A stretch of 64,000 bases of DNA from Acanthochlamys bracteata (lineage: Eukaryota > Streptophyta > Magnoliopsida > Pandanales > Velloziaceae): the NCBI GenBank assembly GCA_019914995.1, contig CM034140.1, forward strand, positions 682,001 to 746,000. The letters run 5' to 3'. Shown piece by piece: positions 21,038-32,488 of this stretch; position 1 is the first letter of the stretch, and each line of letters starts with the position of its first letter. The translations under genes were made by a program, and so were the position numbers. The notes under the pieces were generated by a model, which made no database searches, had not been told where the DNA came from, and saw nothing but the letters and a program-made list of their open reading frames with translations.

Positions 21038-21588
21038 ATGGCTCGCCCAATCTCAAAGAACAACTTAGCAGACTGTCTGAGAGACCTCATCATGCTGCAT
21101 ATCAACAGGTAGGCATATCTATACTTCAATGGATTTGTCGACTAGTCGGTGGTATCAGATTTCCCACTATATCTTGGTAGATTAGCACAGACAGAGGCTA
21201 TGTTCTGTTGTTTCTAATGATAGCAAAACTGAAAAAAAGGGATAAGTAGGAACAGCAGAAACTAATCTTCTTTAGCTGACTGGAGAAAACTAAGATCAAT
21301 ACTAGAAGATATTGAATTCTTATGTCAATCTCATATATTGCCTTTCTTGTTCTTGTATACAGGAGAAGTTACTCTATAGCAGCAGCGACGGTAAGCAACA
21401 CTAATTCTAGCAAATCTTCTGAGAGGATGACCGGAACCATGAGCAAGCATGAAGGCAACAGCTCTGTTAAAGAACCTTCATGGGTGCCGGATCCAGTCAG
21501 TGGTTATTACAAGCCTGGGAACCAGATCAGTGGGCCGGATACACAGCAAGATCGAGTAGTTCCCTCAGGGTCAAATAGCAAACCTTAA
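21038..21588 (+). CDS. LEA_3 (SAG21/Lea5-type) protein, split copy
   Basis: Exons 21038-21108 and 21363-21588 total 297 nt, 98 aa, the same length as the upstream copy. Exon 1 encodes MARPISKNNLADCLRDLI, a basic presequence-like start. The intron splits an arginine codon before RRSYSIAAAT. The family signature PSWVPDPVSGYYKPGNQ lies near residues 65-81. The tail (PDTQQDRVVPSGSNSKP) lacks the DAAELR segment seen in copy 1 and in SAG21, so the C-terminus has diverged. Same orientation and 0.9 kb spacing make a tandem duplicate pair likely. Confidence 0.87.
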
Positions 21589-23298
21589 TAATTACATATA
21601 TCTGATACGCAACTGTGCATACAGCATACCTTAGCACCCAATTCCATTACAGTCTTCCATCATGCCTTATAATTTTAGAAAACTGTTTCACTTTGCACTG
21701 AGACAAAGATGAAGATTATTACCATAACCAGCAGCTACAACACACTGTAAAAGCAGGATGTATGCATACATTGCCTTACTTTTGCTTCAAATAGTGAGAC
21801 AAATGCTTAAATAATTTAGTCTCCCACATTGACACACTACAACATATTTTGCCGCTAGTCTTATACAGTAAAGGACAGCTTGACATAAATTTCACTGTAT
21901 ATATTATAAGGTTCCTGCCAATATAAAAATTCTAATTGAAAACAAAAACCATAATATTAAATCAGGCAGAAAATTCAACGAGGTAAGCAGAATTTTAATA
22001 CATAACAATTCAATCTACGTCCAGAAGCAACAGAAATTCAAGTTCATCTTTTAATTTATTCAACTTAACACAAAAAAGCAATATACATTATTTTAAGGCC
22101 CGTCTTACAAATCTATGGAAACCAAAAAAAAAAAGAAAAGAAAACAGATTTTAAGCTATACCGATTACTGAAACAATTTTCAGCGAAGCCCTGAATCTGA
22201 AGGATTCCCAATTTTCCACAATATCTAACCTTGAGGTTGTCAAACAGGTAACAGAGATAAGTGAAAAACACAAGCAATCTCGATACAGCAAGAGATAAAT
22301 TAACACCATTAAATAACAATCACAAAAATTTCAAGAAGAAAATGAAGAACCGCAAAGATGATCAACATACATTCGATCGCAGATATACGAATTCGCCCAT
22401 CTACATCTTCGCGAATTTGTTGCCAGATAAATCTGCTGTGAATTGAATTGGAACTTGACAAACAAATCAACTCCACAGATCTATTGTCGGACTGTTATTA
22501 GCCAGTTTTATAACTCGGCCTTTAATGGGCTATGTGTAACTACTGTTGGGCTACTCTAGTAGTCCGGCCTTGAATTATTAGATACTTAATTTGTAATTAT
22601 TTTATAATTGACTTTTGAGGGAGTTAAAGCAATAAAAAAATTAAATTACCGTTCACGTCTTTAGTGGTTTTTTTTTTTTCAAGACTACTCAATTAATAAT
22701 ACATAAATATAATTTTTTTTAAAATAAAAATAATTCAAATACGATAAGTCAAACAAGGTAGCTAGCTTTTTAGACCTTTTTTTTCTTTGCAAATCCTTTC
22801 TTTGCCTTTGCAATCTCATCTACTAGTTTGACAACATTCGTTCTTCGTCTTCTAATGAAAAATAAGACGACATTTGTAATCCCTACTGTAATATATAAGA
22901 CACAAACTTAACTTAGGAGTATAAATTATCAGCATTAGCATTGTTAATGTCTCATTTAGTTTAATTAAATGAATAAAATAATACGTCTAGTTCAATTGAG
23001 AGCATATTAGATGCCAAGTTGGAAATGAGACGTGACGTAATTCAGTTAATACATTTCACTCTTTGTGTTTTTCTTTTTTTTTTAGACTATGCCATTAATA
23101 GCGGGCACGTTTGACTTTCTAACTTTCCATAAAGAGTTTCAAATAAAAATATTTCTCTGAATAGTATAGTAGTATAATATTTTATTTTCTCATAACTTCA
23201 ACCTGATCGTTTTACTTGAAACTTTCCAAAGCAGAAGGGAGAGAGAGAAGCTCTACTCAATACTACGCTTCTAATTTTCTTACTTTTTTCTCCTTATC
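21589..23298. other. Intergenic; possible minus-strand transcript start near 22480
   Basis: No coding gene recognised. On the minus strand, 22570-22450 carries GCCCA words (TAGCCCAACAG, TAGCCCATTAAAGGCC) of the site II type, then a leader-like stretch and a possible short exon with ATGGGCGAATTCGTATATC ending at a GTATGTTG donor near 22370. I could not connect it to further exons, so it may be a non-coding transcript or a lost gene. 22650-23220 is AT-rich. Confidence 0.35.
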
Positions 23299-24371
23299 AT
23301 GGCTGCAAGTATATTCAAGAGAAGCAAAACTAGCAAACCAACACAACCACAAGCAGCAATCACAGCAGCAGTGTTTCCTGAGGATCATCTCAAGCTCATC
23401 TGTTCTTCATCTTCAACTGTGCAGTTTACGTTATGGTGCAAATCTCTGCTGTTCAATAGCCATGGCTATACAGTCTACAACTCTGAAGGCGGCATGGTTT
23501 TCAGAGTTGATAACTACGCTCATGATCGCCGACGTGAATCCGTACTCATGGACTCTGCAGGCAATGTTCTTCTCACCATTCAACGTTGTCGACGCAAGGT
23601 AATTAACTACCAAGCAAAACTATTGACCAACATTCACATATAGAGTATATTTATTTGTAGTGAAGTGAGTTTTCTATTACATACATAATTTGGTTTCTAG
23701 AGTCGCATGCATGTGTTGCTGAAATCTTGAATAAGCAAAAACCATGATGGTTTGCTGCTAATGGTAAACATACAGAACTGATGAACTGCACGAATGAGAA
23801 AGTGATAGTTATACAAGTCTTCTAACCATATCTACATATGTATTCTTATCTCAACTTGCTTTTCTTTCTTGTTTCTTGTATTGTTGTCGCTATCACGCAT
23901 GATTGGTTTTTGTCCATAGTCGAATGGCTCATAGCAACGAGGGCGTTAGAGTGCTTTGTTATTTTTATGTAAATTTGGTCTTTTCAGATACTGAGCGTTG
24001 CAACAATCAGCTGGGAAGCATTCAAAGGTTCATCACCTCTACATAAGCCTGCGCTGCTAAAAGCTACCAAAGACGTCTGCAATCCTAGTTCAATGGTAAA
24101 TGTTGCATCTGTAAACGGAGCTGATCCGCAGTGTTACCGTATGCGGTGGTCAGGCAACGGAGGAGGACCGCTGCTTCATATTTACCGACCATCATCAGGT
24201 AGTGATTCTGATTCATCTGTGGTTGCTGAGGTGCGAAGAAAGCACTCGGGTACCCACAATGATTTGCTTGATAAAGATGTGCTTGCTCTGGAGATGCAGC
24301 CTGATTTTGATCAGGTTATAGTCATGGCTATGATAATGATCGCCGATTCAATGAGAAGATTGATCCTGTAA
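23299..24371 (+). CDS. LURP-one-related (LOR/tubby-like) protein
   Basis: Exons 23299-23598 and 23988-24371 total 684 nt, 227 aa. The N-terminal third reads LTLWCKSLLF-type words followed by GYTVYNSEGGMVFRVDNY and VLMDSAGNVLLTIQRCRRK, the typical opening of the plant LOR family, whose fold resembles the Tubby C-terminal domain and the animal phospholipid scramblases. Exon 2 continues with ISWEAFKG and ends ALEMQPDFDQVIVMAMIMIA, the hydrophobic final helix of the fold. Arabidopsis LURP1 is needed for basal defence against an oomycete; most paralogues are uncharacterised. A Ser/Asp-rich insert (SSGSDSDSS) sits before the last strands. Confidence 0.87.
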
Positions 24372-24771
24372 GCGACTATGCGAATTAAATTTACTGAGAG
24401 AAAAAAATCAGAGAAAAATCGAAATCCTGCAACTTGACATAGTGTTAAATGATACTTCCAATCAAGTTTTTGTAACAATCAGATGATGTACATTTCTTTA
24501 TCAAGAATGGAATAATTTACAATCTGCTCAATCACAAAAAAACAGCAGAGGAATACAGTCTGAATACTTGTTTCTGAGTGCATCATTAAAGTGGTGGTTA
24601 TTGACTACCGTTATATGCAAATCATAGAACATGCGAGATTCACAAAACAACTGCTGATAAGTACCTAAAATTCTTAGGTGTCAATCGTCTAAAATTGTAC
24701 CAGAAACAATGTCAGTGAAAAATCTCTTAGCAGTAGCAGGAACTTTGTTGAAGTTTAGGATCAAGAATTGA
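24372..24771. other. Convergent intergenic, LOR / PARP2 3' ends
   Basis: A 400-bp gap between two converging genes. It should contain both 3' UTRs. No other feature seen. Confidence 0.5.
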
Positions 24772-27700
24772 TCACCTCTTCAAGTTGAAATTTACTTCAA
24801 CTAAATAACGCATTCGAATCTGTTCTACATTGTAAACAATATACTCGTTGTACAGCAAGCTCCCCTGCCAAAAGGTCAACAAGCTCGAGTTAAGATAAGT
24901 AAAACTAATCGGATTCACACTATAATAATCTGAATCTGAATTGTGCATTAGGAGTGTAATTGCCTTTGCGTCTGCTTGCTGTTTTGGTTTCCCAAGAGGA
25001 ACAATAACACCATCTTCAAGTGCTTGAGAATTTGACATGTCTGGAGTACTTTCACCAACTCCTTTTGTACTGTAGATTATCACATAGGGAAAGGCAGTCA
25101 GAAATATAAGCCAACCTACTTGCTTAAAATAATTTCCTTCCATCTACTAAAAAATAGGGAAGATATACTAGAGCTTCTGTTTAGGGTTTAGGTAATGGAA
25201 TTATGAAACATCAGCCCTAACGCATTGTTCATAGAATTTGATATGCAACAGTCCCAAATTCAGGACTTCCAGATGAGCAGAGTTTATTCTGATTCTTATG
25301 AAATGCTGTCAATTCACTTATTTCTGAGGTGCCTCTGCTTGCTTATCTCTTAACAAAATTCTTTGCAGTGATAAACAAACTGAAAATTATATTAAAAAAA
25401 TGAAGGAAGATGAATTAGAATGGGTTGTAAGAAAGACCTTAATTTTCCTGCAGGCAATTGATCTGCATGATAATTTGCATAAAGAAGTTCAGCCATATCA
25501 CCTAACGCAACCTGTCAAGCATATAAACCTTACATAATAGTAAACCCCCTTTCCAAACTAAAAACTGACCACTCAGGGTGAACAACAGAAATAGTATATT
25601 CAAACTACCTCACATAATAGTAAGACTCCAGATGTAGAACCATGAGAGGCATAACAATAATTTGCACTCTTTGAGAACATATCAGCAAAATAAACCCCCT
25701 TTCCAAACATGTAACCTGTGACAGGTGCTTCAGGTGGAGCTATGCGCAAGCCTGTCAATTTGCAAAACAAGAGCACTTATTAAGATAAGAAATTAAGGAA
25801 AATGCCGTACTGGAAGTAAAATCAACACTACATAAGAATGTCAAACAGGGATCAAATTTGTCAAAGTTGCATGAGCTCAATAACAAAATAATCAGAAATT
25901 GTTCGTGGGGATATCAATTGCCTTGTGAAAGAATTCCTGTCCAATTTGTCAGACGAGAACCATGCCACAAAAGCATCCTGTTTTTAGTATTACAAAACTG
26001 CATGAAACAGAAGTCTGTCCCATTAGAAGTTATAGTGACTAATAATGAGAACCATTTTACATTTTATCTTTCTTACCTTCCCAAAACGTTCCAATTCACC
26101 CTCTCTTGAAACCTTAAAGATCTGAACTATGTCCACTGTATAGTTTGAGTGTGTTTTGGCGTGTGTGTTGAGCATGTATTTCTCGATCTGATTACGAAAT
26201 GAAAAAAGTCAGCATAGGAGAAGCCGTTTCCATAAGTTAAAATATACGAAAAGCTAAAAATTATAACTTAATCCATCTGTGATTTTTTGATAAATAAAAG
26301 AAAAAAGGCAAAGCAGATAAAGAAGGGAAATTTTACCATGGAGAACTCCTCCGAATCAACTTCAACAGGTGTCAATTCACACCGAAGGCGTTGGTAATGA
26401 TAGTAAAGAGGGTCATCCTTCAAAGCAAACAAAACAGAATTTTATAACAGCTTCCATGTTAGGGTATATTTATATGTAACTGCAAACCAAACTGTCCCAT
26501 CCTTTTCATTGTAATGTTGGATGATTAATTACTAGACAATTTCAAGCCAAGAATATTACCTCTCAATTCAAATACCATTAAGACATCTTTGATGCATAGC
26601 CCTCTAAACGACATTACCAAGAAAAAATATGTAGCACATGTAAACTATCAGTGACGACGATGTAGTACAGTGAGATCAAACCATCTGGGACTTGAGATAA
26701 AACTAGCTAGGCAAGTACCTTCTTAAGCTTAAGGAGTATACGAGCAACAAGGAACGGTTCCAAACCTATTTTCACCAATGATCTTGCAATAAAACTAATG
26801 CATGGCTTATGAGAATCAAGTACCTGCATTCCAGTATCAATCTCCAAGATCTTTGTTGCAATCTCAATTTCACCTAGTGCTGCGACCTATAAAAGAGAAA
26901 TTTTCATAAATTCAATGGGTTTCAAAGAGAAATTTATCAGTGTCTTGGGCTGAAATACATAGTAGTGAAGTAAAACTGGTTAGAGAAAAGGTAGTATACT
27001 AATTATGCCAAACTTGTGAAAAACATGAATTTGCAGAAAATTCGATACAAGATTAATGTTTAAAACATTTGACACATAGTTAACTAGAACCATACCATAT
27101 CAAGCTTGCTCTTTAACTTAGAAGGAGTATCGATCACAAATTGACCTGAAATATAACCTCAAGTCAATTGCTTAGTGGAGGCAACCAAAACATACATCAC
27201 ATATTCAGCTCATTCAGCTAAATATACTTACACATCTTTTTAAATCCAAAATCATGGGGAATTACAGTGTAGAACTCTCTGTGAAAAAGTTGATTAGGAC
27301 TGTTAGCCCAAAAAACAATGAAAAGAACAACAAAAATTCAGGCAATTGGATAATTACACAGACGGACAAAAATGCCAACAGATTCTGAGTAGTCATTGCA
27401 TATTTTTGGGTGCCCTGCGTTCTGATGACAGGACGCAATACGATATGTGTAGATATAAATTTCATAGTGAATGTACATTTTAAGTGTAGAACGCCATGAA
27501 CTGTGAATGAAAATATACCCACTCAATTGTTCAAGCATATTCCGATCGCCTTGTGAAATGACTTCTGAAATTCTCCTCAAGACATCATAGCCCTGTTTAA
27601 TATGAAAAAGGTAATTTTATATGATGAGAAGTGAACTTTACATAATCAGGGAACTAGCACATTGTGTAACTTCTAATGCAGATTCACGAAGAAAACACGC

Positions 27701-29343
27701 CCGCCTTGCAGATATTTGTATTTCACACAATATGAACTTATGGTAGTATGGCACCAGCTTTACCTTCAAAATAGTGGATTTACTTAGCTTACCAAGCGGC
27801 AACTTATCTGCATTGTATCCTGCAGGAAATGAAATGAGGGAGTTACAAATAGAACACATAACTAGAATAAAGAAAATCTAGGCTCTTTATACAGCTAAAT
27901 GAGAGTATGATATTGGATTAACTACTCAAATATATTTAAATATCACCAACCTATTTCTAACATTAGCTGCTTCATCATACTGATGTTGCAAATCAGGGAT
28001 ATAAATTTCGCAACGCGTGGCTCAAGCTTTGTCTCTCGAAGCTGTTTGTCAATGGAATCCGTTGAGCTGTTGGGTTCCTGATAACAATGATTAAAGCACC
28101 AGCAGCATATCAAATTTGACAAAGGAAACTAAAGCCAAACAATACCAACTTTCAATGCAAGGGGGAGGACATACTGCTGCTTTCTCAGGCTCATCATAAT
28201 CCATTTCTAGCCATGTATAGCACTTGGGATGGTAGATGAAATTTCTACGCTCAGACCAGTGATTCTTTGTCTTATCAAAGAACTTCATCTGAAATTCACT
28301 AATAGCTTTATCTTGTGTAAATGGACCATGCAACTTATCTTGACCTTTCACCCCTACTCTACCCCATCTGTTGTAAACCATGTAAGTCCCACCATCATCA
28401 GATTCTGCAGGTAACACAAACATAGGATTTCCTAAACCATGTGAATCTAAGTGAAGTTAAATAAAAATTTGAGTGAAAGTTGTTGTTTCATTTAGAACAT
28501 AAGCTGAATCATGAAAGTAATGAGACGAACCAAGAGCTTGAATCACATAAAACTTGTTGTTGTTATCTCCAACATTTGTCTGGTTTAGCATGGCATCATA
28601 AATTTCTTCTCCCTGTTTACATGAAATGATCATATTAAGGAAAACTTAAAGCAACAACAACCAACAATAACCAACCAGAAATCACAAATAAATGAAATCA
28701 CAAGCAAAAGGAAGCCGATTACTTGTTGCAGGACATGGAAGCGAGACTTAATATTGTCTGGTATCCACTGATCAAGCACAGCGCTGCCCTTTTTCGTTAC
28801 GGTGACCACTTTCTCCTCCTTGGTCTTCTCCACCTTTTCCTCTTCTTCCTCTCCTTCAACTGTCCCACCATATTACCAATTAACCAATAGAGATAGTGTG
28901 TAAAAAAGTTCCCATTCTTCTACGAACTTCGATTGAAATACCTTCATCGGCAGAACAGATCCTCTCAATGATCACCTTCTTCCCTCCATTGGAAGGCAAA
29001 CCGCGCTCCACAGCCAACTGTCTCAACTCTTTCAAGCTCAAAGATAGAATCTTTTCGACATCTTCTGGTTCCCTCTTCCTCTTCTTAACACCATTACTGA
29101 TTTCTACCTCCTTCTTCTCTTCTTCTTCTTCTTCTTCTTCTTCTTCTTCTTCTCTCTTCAATGCTTGGTCTAACCTTTGAACCTGCAATTGAAACAAAAA
29201 GCTTTAGAAAAAGAATGAAAGAAAAAAAGAGAGATAGGAGGAAGAAGGACTACCAGTATGGGCTTGGTTCCAGTTGTGTCAAGGCCACGGAGAGAAAGCT
29301 GAGAGCGGAGTTCTTGGACTTTGAGCTTCGAGCTAGCCGACAT
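24772..29343 (-). CDS. PARP2: Poly(ADP-ribose) polymerase 2
   Basis: A nuclear enzyme that uses NAD+ to add ADP-ribose chains to proteins at DNA breaks. The 18 exons are 29343-29254, 29182-28942, 28859-28723, 28612-28531, 28404-28175, 28077-27951, 27819-27764, 27592-27519, 27278-27232, 27145-27096, 26886-26824, 26417-26337, 26187-26077, 25997-25922, 25751-25609, 25511-25438, 25069-24964 and 24864-24772. They total 1881 nt, 626 aa. Domains in order: a first SAP motif ([18 protein letters not shown]), a run of 12 glutamates, a second SAP motif ([20 protein letters not shown]), a WGR domain ([14 protein letters not shown]), a helical regulatory domain and the catalytic domain. The H-Y-E triad is intact: H475 (LLWHG), Y509 (GKGVYFAD), E603 (LYNEYIVYN). 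Two introns use GC donors (after 25922 and 24964). The double SAP, single WGR layout is that of Arabidopsis PARP2. Confidence 0.95.
29120..29153. repeat. (TTC)n / (GAA)n coding microsatellite in PARP2
   Basis: About 11 tandem TTC units on the plus strand encode the polyglutamate run between the two SAP motifs of PARP2. A triplet repeat can change length without shifting frame. Confidence 0.85.
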
Positions 29344-30333
29344 TGTTCTTGTTGAACGAGAGAACGAGAAGTAGTAGTAGTTATGAGTAGAGAAAGAGAA
29401 AGATGAGAAGGTTTTTAAACAGAGAGGAGGAGAGAGCGCGAGAAGGAAGCGGAGCTTGAGCTTGTTGGGAAAGGAGGAAGAAGAACTTATTTTTGTTGAA
29501 GACACGTTTCGTCTCGGTTTGAAATTATTTTTATTTTATTTGGGAAACGAGGACTGTGTCGATGTTACATTTTGGGGTCATTAGGAAGCCCATAGAAACT
29601 AATGGGCCTACAATTTTGTTTCAGGTTATCAGGGGCCTTAATCATGGATTGATATATAATCACCGAGATTACAACTCGCATTTTAGGACATGCTTTGTAT
29701 TTTATTTCATCATTTTAATTTTAATTTTATCTTTTAATAAAATTTTATAATATATTAAAGTTTTTTTATTTTGAAAAATATAAACAATTATACGTTATAA
29801 AATCTTATATTATAATTTTTATTATTTTTTGAATAAAAAATAAACTTATTTTTAATAAGTTTTAAGTACTTCAAAAAACACCTTTACTGATCCATAAAAA
29901 ATACAGTCATAATAAAAAATAATAATGACAAATATTTATAATTAATTAACTTTTTTTGTTTACGTGGGTCAGTCTTTGCTACATACGCAACGAGTATACT
30001 TGTTACGGTAATGTCATAAGCAATTGCACAGCGATCAGATGTCCAAAAAAAAAAGGAAAAACTAAGAGGCAATGGATTTTATTGTTTAGCATTGGCTTAG
30101 CATTTCAATATAGAGTGGAGAAACCAAGAACATGATGCATTATGGAATACAGAATCAGAAAATTATAGAAGTCACCAACCATGTGCCAATAGTAATCCAA
30201 ATATTTCGGATGCTTCCAAATTCAGGACAAGAGACCAAAAAAGCATGGTTTTGCCTAAAAGTTTACCATGGACCTGGATCCCAAAGTATACCTACTTGGA
30301 ACCATTAACTACAAAACCCTTAGCACATCTGAA
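29344..30333. other. Intergenic: PARP2 promoter, AT-rich element, uL18 3' region
   Basis: 29344-29610 holds the PARP2 leader and promoter, with AAGCCCATAG and TGGGCC words at 29586-29610. An AT-rich MITE-like copy lies at about 29715-29885. 30000-30333 is probably the 3' UTR of the uL18-like gene. Confidence 0.5.
29715..29885. mobile_element. AT-rich MITE-like element, copy 4 (inverted)
   Basis: Read on the minus strand it gives AATAAGTTTATTTTTTATTC, then AAAAAATAATAAAAATTATA and ATTTTATAACG, matching the start of copy 3 and copy 5. Its other end fades into general AT-rich sequence. Borders are approximate. Confidence 0.4.
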
Positions 30334-30684
30334 TTATAGCAGCTTCACTCCAGCATCCCTCAATGAATCAATGACAGCTTTCACATTTCCGTGGTACTTC
30401 TGCTCTCTTTTCAAGAATACTGACACAGATGGAATCTCTTTCACCAGCACCCTCTCACCAAGGATTTTGCCAATCTTAGCAGCAGCTGCAACATCCATGG
30501 TTGATTCCATTCGAGATCTTAACATCTTCTCATGAGAACTAGCAGCACAAGCCACTGTGGCAGTTGGAGTATGCATTACCTGAGCAGTCACAAACTTGTT
30601 TCTGAAATGCATTTTTAATGCGTAAGGCTTCAGAAACTTTGTGATTCTATTTTTTGGTGGCCTTACAGGTGGAGGAATAACCAT
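30334..30684 (-). CDS. Ribosomal protein uL18-like (L18p/L5e family)
   Basis: One coding exon of 116 aa starts at ATG 30684 and reads MVIPPPVRPPKNRITKFLKP, then LKMHFRNKFVTAQVMH, DVAAAAKIGKILGERV, KREQKYHGNVKAVIDSLRDA and GVKLL. Arabidopsis At5g27820, as I recall it, is almost the same length and follows this pattern throughout. The family contacts 5S rRNA in the large subunit; an organellar (probably mitochondrial) ribosome is expected, since the cytosolic L5 protein is far longer. A CAG acceptor at 30696-30694 lies just before the ATG, so the leader is interrupted by an intron, with a first non-coding exon probably near 31875-31765 that ends at a GTAATCG donor. Confidence 0.88.
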   Translation of the reverse strand: MVIPPPVRPPKNRITKFLKPYALKMHFRNKFVTAQVMHTPTATVACAASSHEKMLRSRMESTMDVAAAAKIGKILGERVLVKEIPSVSVFLKREQKYHGNVKAVIDSLRDAGVKLL

Positions 30685-32488
30685 TGTAGTGCACCTGCAA
30701 AACAGAAACAAACAGGTAAGACATTCTGTAGGACAAAGTCTTGATGGAGGAAAAATCCTCTCCCACGGAATGGGACTTCTTCGCTTCTACTACTCTGGCT
30801 CTCTACACTCCTAATATGCCATGAAGAAAAAGGGGCGAGATAGTTTTCTTAGAAAGGATTGAATCACAAACAGAGATGACCCATTTCTCTTAGATACTTG
30901 GTAGTCAATCTTTCCTTGGACTCCTCAAAATGGCCTTGCCCATATTACAGTACCCGTTGATTTCTACCCTCGTCCACCTCTTACAAATCCAGCAACTAAG
31001 TCCTCCTGAATACAACACTTACCGTGTTCAAAGATATATACTGCATGTCTACTGTGAAACAACCACCGTGGCGGGAAGCCGGAAGTCATGATTTTATGAT
31101 GTATTTCTTGCATAGAATAATTTAAGGAGGATACAATGCAAATAAAAGACAAGACTAGACTTTATTAACAGAAACACTATATGAGATAATTTTTCTAACT
31201 TACAGCCACAGGTGGTATAAAATACAAGCTAATCTAATTCACTCGAAAGTTTCAGATCTACAATACATTTGAATCACACACAATTGAAAAGGCCTTGGCC
31301 CTTCCACAGACATGTCCTCAGGTTTTTATGTTAACAGAGATAAGTTAGTCAAGGCTAAAGCATGCAGTCCTGGAAAATCAGATCACGCCTAGAACCTTTG
31401 CCTCTTGAACATACGATCAAACACATTATGTGCAACAGTTTAACCTCACAGCCGCAGAAGTGCAAATTTCTCCACCATTCTGAAACTGCAAATCTAAAAG
31501 AAATAGTGGTGATAAAAATACTCAACCAAATCCCACATAACAAACAGTTCCGACTAAACCATATACTCAAACACTTCAACGCAACTTTTGAAATGAAAAA
31601 ACCATATAAAACTATAGCAGCCCAAGTCATTCTACTACAGTCGATCGAACATATTACCACACAAACCAAACAGTCATAAAATAGTCTCGCATCGAAGGAA
31701 GGAACCAAACGGAAATCAAGGTCGTAATATGGATAGTTTAACTCAGTGAGAACGGAGCGATTACTTTTCCAGGAGTCGAACGGATAGCATGCCGACAAAA
31801 GACAGCGGTGATCGCCGGAGCTGGAAGAATTAACAGTTTGCGGCTTTTTCTGGTAGCAGAGTAGAAGAAGTTCCCGAGTCCAAAATCAATCGAGCGGGCG
31901 GGGTTGGACTAAATTCTCTCTTTCCAACTTCTGCAAAGTCGCTCCATCGAGACTCGTACTTTGCATTTGAAAAAAATTTATTCTCACCTATGTCGCAGAA
32001 AAATAAAAAAAATCACGTCAAATAATATGCACTACAAATAAAACTATATATTGATCAGAACAAAGCATCACTCCTCGGCAAAAACGTAAGCACATAAATA
32101 CAAAATAACAATTACAGTTTTACATAGGCCACAATAACAACCTACATACAAATAATGGTCGACTGGCCTTTGCACTAGTAACAGCATTTCAGATAATTGT
32201 AAACTGACATGGAGACCCTGTAATGATCCCAGAGTACCCAAGAAAATAAAACCAAAACTTCACAGGGAATTAGAACATGCATACGAGCATATTCCAAGCA
32301 GCAATTAATAGGATCAGTGATCAGCATTCTGCTTTTTAAATTGCCTTCATGAACGTTGCTACAGGCATAAGCTTGGAGCACCAAGGATGTATGCATGTTG
32401 TACTTCTCTTCCATTTGGCATCTGGAGTAAGGGTAATGCTGTCAGTTCATTTCCCAAAGGTAACCCTGGGAAGTTCAAAACCTGACAC
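30685..32488. other. 5' leader intron of uL18-like gene and GCP4 3' region
   Basis: 30695 to about 31764 is the inferred 5' UTR intron of the uL18-like gene. About 31765-31875 is its inferred first exon, and 31880-32000 its promoter. 32040-32488 is probably GCP4 3' UTR. No other gene seen. Confidence 0.45.

Noticed and set aside
25971..25980. Nearer AG acceptor for the LLWHG exon of PARP2
   Set aside because: It breaks the reading frame; the acceptor before 25997 gives [13 protein letters not shown] in phase.
31355..31798. Open frame of 147 codons on the minus strand
   Set aside because: It lies across the inferred 5' UTR exon and intron of the uL18-like gene and has no family features.
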